Assembly (NCBI GenBank): GCA_002305505.1
Contig: DBRC01000035.1
Location: forward strand, 1 to 27,043
DNA: 27,043 nucleotides
DNA from: Prevotella sp. UBA1378
GTDB lineage: Bacteria; Bacteroidota; Bacteroidia; Bacteroidales; Bacteroidaceae
Direction of reading: 5' to 3'
Below the pieces are notes generated by a model. The model was not told where the DNA came from, did no database searches, and worked only from the letters and a program-made list of their open reading frames with translations. Made by a program: the position numbers and the translations under genes. This document shows positions 24,535 to 27,043 of this stretch, piece after piece (positions within the stretch are counted from its first letter, which is position 1; each line of letters begins with the position of its first letter).

Positions 24535-26718
24535 ATGAAGAAAACAATCATCATATCAGCACTCGGTGTCCTCTTTATGGCTTCGTGTGCCGACACGTTC
24601 GACCACAGCTACGAGATGGGGCGCCCTGATAATGTAGCTGAGTATGGCTACCTCAGCGATTACCAGCCGCTGAAGAGCTATGTAGACCGCTCCAAGTATG
24701 CCGGTTTCAAACTGGGTGTGGGCACAACCGTCAGCGACTATCTGAAGAAAGAACTGGTTTACGGGCTCACCAACTCTAATTTCGACGAAACCGTGGCTGG
24801 CAATGCTATGAAGATGGCTTCGTGCGTGAAAGACGACGGTTCGATGGATTTCAGCAGTGTCATGGAATATGTACAGACAGCCACCGATGCCGGGCTTTCC
24901 GTTTATGGCCATACGCTGGCATGGCATGCGCAGCAGCCGGTAAAGTGGCTCCAGTCGCTGCTGGCCGACCGCCCCGTGGAGATAGACCCCGATGCAATGG
25001 TGGAAACCGTGGTGCACGAGTGTGATTACGCTAACCACAGCAGCTACCCTTGGTACCGCATGTCTGACCTGCCGCAGGTAGAGGGCGGCATACTTACCAT
25101 TGCCAACCCCGAGGCGAAGGCCAACTGGGAGGTGCAGTATTTCGTCGACGATGGAATACCCACTACTGTGGGCGGCGATTACATCTTGCGTGTAACCATC
25201 AAAGGGTCGGCCGACGGGTCGCTCAACTGTAACGTGGGCGACTGGAGTGGTCAGGCGTCGTGCCTCGTCACTTTCAGTGAGGAATGGGCTACGCTCGACT
25301 TTAAGGTCAATGCCGTTCCGGCCAGCAGTTCGTTTGTTGTATTCCAGTCGGGGGCTTTCGTGGGCACCATTTGGGTGAAGAAGGTGGAGCTTATAAAGAA
25401 AGAGTCCGCCGGCCCTGCCACCTATATGGAAGAACTTGTGGTCAATGGCGACATGGAGGGCACTGACGTAAGTTGTTTCTATACCACCGAGCCGGCCACG
25501 GGCGGCCCTCATGCCTCCCAGATTTCCGACGGCGCTGGCATGGGCGGCAGCCGCGGCATAATGGTGCAGTCGGCCGATAACCCTGCTAACGACTGGGACT
25601 GCCAGTTCTTTATCCGTCTGCCCGAGGCACTGCCCGAAGGCACCAAGTACCACATCAAGTTCGACTACCGTGCCGACAAGGAGGGCGATGCCGATACGCA
25701 GGCGCACGGTGAGCCCGGCAGCTACCAGCACTGGTCGATGGTGGGCTCGCCTCATTTCACCACCGAGTGGCAGCACTGGGACAAGACCGGCAGCATCGAT
25801 GCCAGTCAGGCGGGGAGCGGCGGTATGCGCACCATCGCCTTCAATCTTTCGAAGAACAAGACGGCAACCAAGTTCTATTTCGATAACGTACGCTTCGAGG
25901 TGGAGCGGCAGAGCAGCAGTGGGGGTATCCCGCTGACCGACAAGGAGAAGCGCGACACCCTTGCCTGGGCCATGGAGCAGTGGATAAGCGGCATGATGGA
26001 TGCCTGCGGAGGTAACGTGAAGGCCTGGGACGTGGTGAACGAGGCCATTTCGGGCGGTAGTCCCGATTCCGAGGGTGTGTATGCCCTGCAGCATTCCACC
26101 GGCAGCGAGACGGATTTCTTCTGGCAAGACTATATGGGCGACCTCGACTATGTGCGCACGGCCGTGAAGCTGGCACGCAAGTACGGCCCGGAGGACATCA
26201 AGCTGTTCGTCAACGACTATAACCTCGAGAGCGACTGGGACCAGAACGGCAAGCTGAAGAGCCTTATCAAGTGGATTGAGCGCTGGGAGGCCGACGGCGT
26301 GACCAAGATCGACGGTATCGGTACGCAGATGCACATCTCCTGCTACATGAACCCTGCGACACAGGAAAGCAAGAAGAACGCCATCGTGAACATGCTCAAG
26401 CTGATGGCGCAGACGGGTAAGCTCATCCGCATCTCCGAACTGGATATGGGGCTGGTTGATGCCGACGGCAACGACGTGATGACCACGGCCGTCACCGAGG
26501 AGCAGCACAAGGCCATGGCCGAGCTGTACAAGTTTGTTGTAGGTAAGTATTTAGAACTGATACCTGCAGCTCAGCAGTGGGGTATTTGCCAGTGGGCTGC
26601 TACCGACAGTCCGGCCGGCAGCGGATGGCGTGCCAACAGCCCCATCGGCCTTTGGGATTTGGATTATCACCGCAAGCATACTTATGCCGGATTTGCCGAT
26701 GGCTTGAGTGGCAAGTGA
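24535..26718 (+). CDS. xyn10: Endo-beta-1,4-xylanase, GH10 with two inserted CBM4/9-like modules
   Basis: This is an endoxylanase lipoprotein (MASC lipobox, C18), expected on the cell surface, that cuts xylan into oligosaccharides for the transporters. In the 727-residue product the GH10 barrel starts near residue 46 (GFKLGVGTTVSDYL, AGNAMKMASC, YGHTLAWHAQQPVKWL at 124-139). It is interrupted at about 155-460 by two beta-rich modules resembling CBM4/9. The first ends near IWVKKVELIKK; the second starts LVVNGDMEGTDVS and ends FYFDNVRFEVE. The barrel then resumes (TDKEKRDTLAWAMEQW). The acid/base is E503 in WDVVNEA, the nucleophile E635 in IRISELDMG, and LFVNDYNLES, GIGTQMHIS and the C-terminal WRANSPIGLWD are also present. 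This CBM-interrupted form is known from Bacteroides and Prevotella Xus loci. It is the last gene of the operon. Confidence 0.95.
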   Translation: MKKTIIISALGVLFMASCADTFDHSYEMGRPDNVAEYGYLSDYQPLKSYVDRSKYAGFKLGVGTTVSDYLKKELVYGLTNSNFDETVAGNAMKMASCVKDDGSMDFSSVMEYVQTATDAGLSVYGHTLAWHAQQPVKWLQSLLADRPVEIDPDAMVETVVHECDYANHSSYPWYRMSDLPQVEGGILTIANPEAKANWEVQYFVDDGIPTTVGGDYILRVTIKGSADGSLNCNVGDWSGQASCLVTFSEEWATLDFKVNAVPASSSFVVFQSGAFVGTIWVKKVELIKKESAGPATYMEELVVNGDMEGTDVSCFYTTEPATGGPHASQISDGAGMGGSRGIMVQSADNPANDWDCQFFIRLPEALPEGTKYHIKFDYRADKEGDADTQAHGEPGSYQHWSMVGSPHFTTEWQHWDKTGSIDASQAGSGGMRTIAFNLSKNKTATKFYFDNVRFEVERQSSSGGIPLTDKEKRDTLAWAMEQWISGMMDACGGNVKAWDVVNEAISGGSPDSEGVYALQHSTGSETDFFWQDYMGDLDYVRTAVKLARKYGPEDIKLFVNDYNLESDWDQNGKLKSLIKWIERWEADGVTKIDGIGTQMHISCYMNPATQESKKNAIVNMLKLMAQTGKLIRISELDMGLVDADGNDVMTTAVTEEQHKAMAELYKFVVGKYLELIPAAQQWGICQWAATDSPAGSGWRANSPIGLWDLDYHRKHTYAGFADGLSGK

Positions 26719-26740
26719 TAGCGGCCTGTCGTTTATCATT

Positions 26741-26795
26741 GGCGCAGATTGCGCCGCATTAAGCAGATTCCCGTTCGTTTTGTTTATCAAACGGG
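26741..26795 (+). terminator. Possible terminator region of the xylan operon
   Basis: Two hairpins follow the xylanase stop. GGCGCA-GAT-TGCGCC (26741-26755) is compact. CCCGTT (26770-26775) pairs with AACGGG (26790-26795), with T-rich DNA downstream (26804-26825). Neither has a classical uninterrupted T-tract, so the exact end is uncertain. Confidence 0.4.
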
Positions 26796-26846
26796 CGGGG
26801 ATCTGTTCGTTTGTTTTGATTTTTGGGCAAAAAAAGGATTGAAATC

Positions 26847-26885
26847 GTACAAGCACCTTGTAGCAGGAGTACAAGATGCTTGTAC
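26847..26885. repeat. 16-bp stem-loop in the 3' flank
   Basis: GTACAAGCACCTTGTA (26847-26862) and TACAAGATGCTTGTAC (26870-26885) form an inverted repeat with one mismatch and a 7-nt loop. It lies immediately before the palindromic element copy C. It may be part of that element or a separate terminator. Confidence 0.7.
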
Positions 26886-26888
26886 GTG

Positions 26889-26979
26889 CTTATCCCTGAA
26901 CTCGGATATTAATACGCCAGTTCGGGATAAGAAACCCGCGCTAGTCGGCGGCATATAAGGAAAGCGGCCCGGATGATTT
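26889..26979 (-). repeat. Palindromic element, inverted copy C
   Basis: Bases 26914-26979 are the reverse complement of 1008-1073 in copy A. The first 22 bases (26914-26935) are identical and roughly 59 of 66 overall. AGTTCGGGATAAG at 26919-26931 also pairs with CTTATCCCTGAACT at 26889-26902 to make a 13-bp hairpin with one bulge. The other half of the element, expected on the far side of the 21-bp array, would lie beyond the window. Confidence 0.8.
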
Positions 26980-26980
26980 T

Positions 26981-27043
26981 TGGCCAAAAATCTCAGAAAA
27001 ATGGCCAAAAATCTCAGAAAAATGGCCAAAAATCAAAACAAGG
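26981..27043. repeat. 21-bp tandem repeat array at the right edge
   Basis: TGGCCAAAAATCTCAG followed by five A occurs at 26981-27001 and again exactly at 27002-27022. A third unit starts at 27023 and matches for 12 bases before diverging at the window end. Read on the minus strand the units encode a repeated heptad LAIFLRF. The array directly abuts copy C of the palindromic element and may continue past the window. Confidence 0.85.

Noticed and set aside
24556..26508. A 650-codon open frame on the minus strand opposite the xylanase
   Set aside because: Shadow of GC-rich codon usage; no recognisable domains, and the plus strand encodes a complete GH10 enzyme. The same applies to long minus frames at 15052-16605, 17194-18753, 19371-20447 and 20460-21311.
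26787..27029. 80-codon minus-strand frame starting MAIFLRFLAIFLRF at the right edge
   Set aside because: Begins with a TTG inside the tandem repeat, with a stop just upstream, and runs through the palindromic element; treated as repeat DNA rather than a gene.
26981..27043. Possible CRISPR array
   Set aside because: The units are contiguous 21-bp tandem repeats with no spacers, and no cas genes are present.

Overview
The window looks like chromosomal DNA of a gut-type Bacteroidales bacterium (Bacteroides/Prevotella-like; genus not resolved). The reasons are paired SusC/SusD outer-membrane systems, a hybrid two-component regulator (HTCS), lipoproteins with short signal peptides, and promoters matching the Bacteroidetes -7 consensus TAnnTTTG, with weak Shine-Dalgarno sequences. 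Coding regions from about 2.2 kb onward are GC-rich. The first 2.2 kb is visibly AT-rich and differs in character from the rest.

Region 1 (1-2100) is a small accessory block. Two nearly identical 250-bp direct repeats (23-272 and 1825-2075) bracket a four-helix membrane protein of unknown function (440-856), a compact palindromic element (970-1068), and a leftward two-gene unit made of a 59-residue ORF (1617-1796) and a small lipoprotein (1235-1612). Region 2 (2169-8992) is a complete glycine-cleavage operon, lplA-gcvT-gcvH-gcvPA-gcvPB-lpdA. It has its own promoter, a two-subunit P-protein, a lipoate ligase to charge GcvH and a dedicated E3, and it ends at a strong bidirectional hairpin. In principle it is a self-contained module for glycine + THF + NAD+ -> methylene-THF + CO2 + NH3 + NADH when lipoate is available.

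Region 3 (8983-26718) is a xylan utilization locus. A leftward HTCS regulator (8983-12990) is divergent from a six-gene operon susC-susD-susC-susD-xusE-GH10 (13687-26718). This order is the conserved core Xus system known from Bacteroides and Prevotella. The regulator would sense xylo-oligosaccharides in the periplasm and activate the operon. The lipoproteins and TonB-dependent transporters bind and import fragments released by the surface GH10 xylanase, whose catalytic domain is interrupted by two CBM4/9-like modules.

Intergenic DNA holds the least explained material. A palindromic element with the ends AGTTCGGGATAAG/CTTATCCCGAACT at 970-1068 recurs inverted at 26914-26979, and in degenerate form at 13128-13408. 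Two of the three copies carry a short array of 21-bp repeats that begins where the central palindrome lies in the compact copy. No tRNA, rRNA, transposase or CRISPR array was seen.
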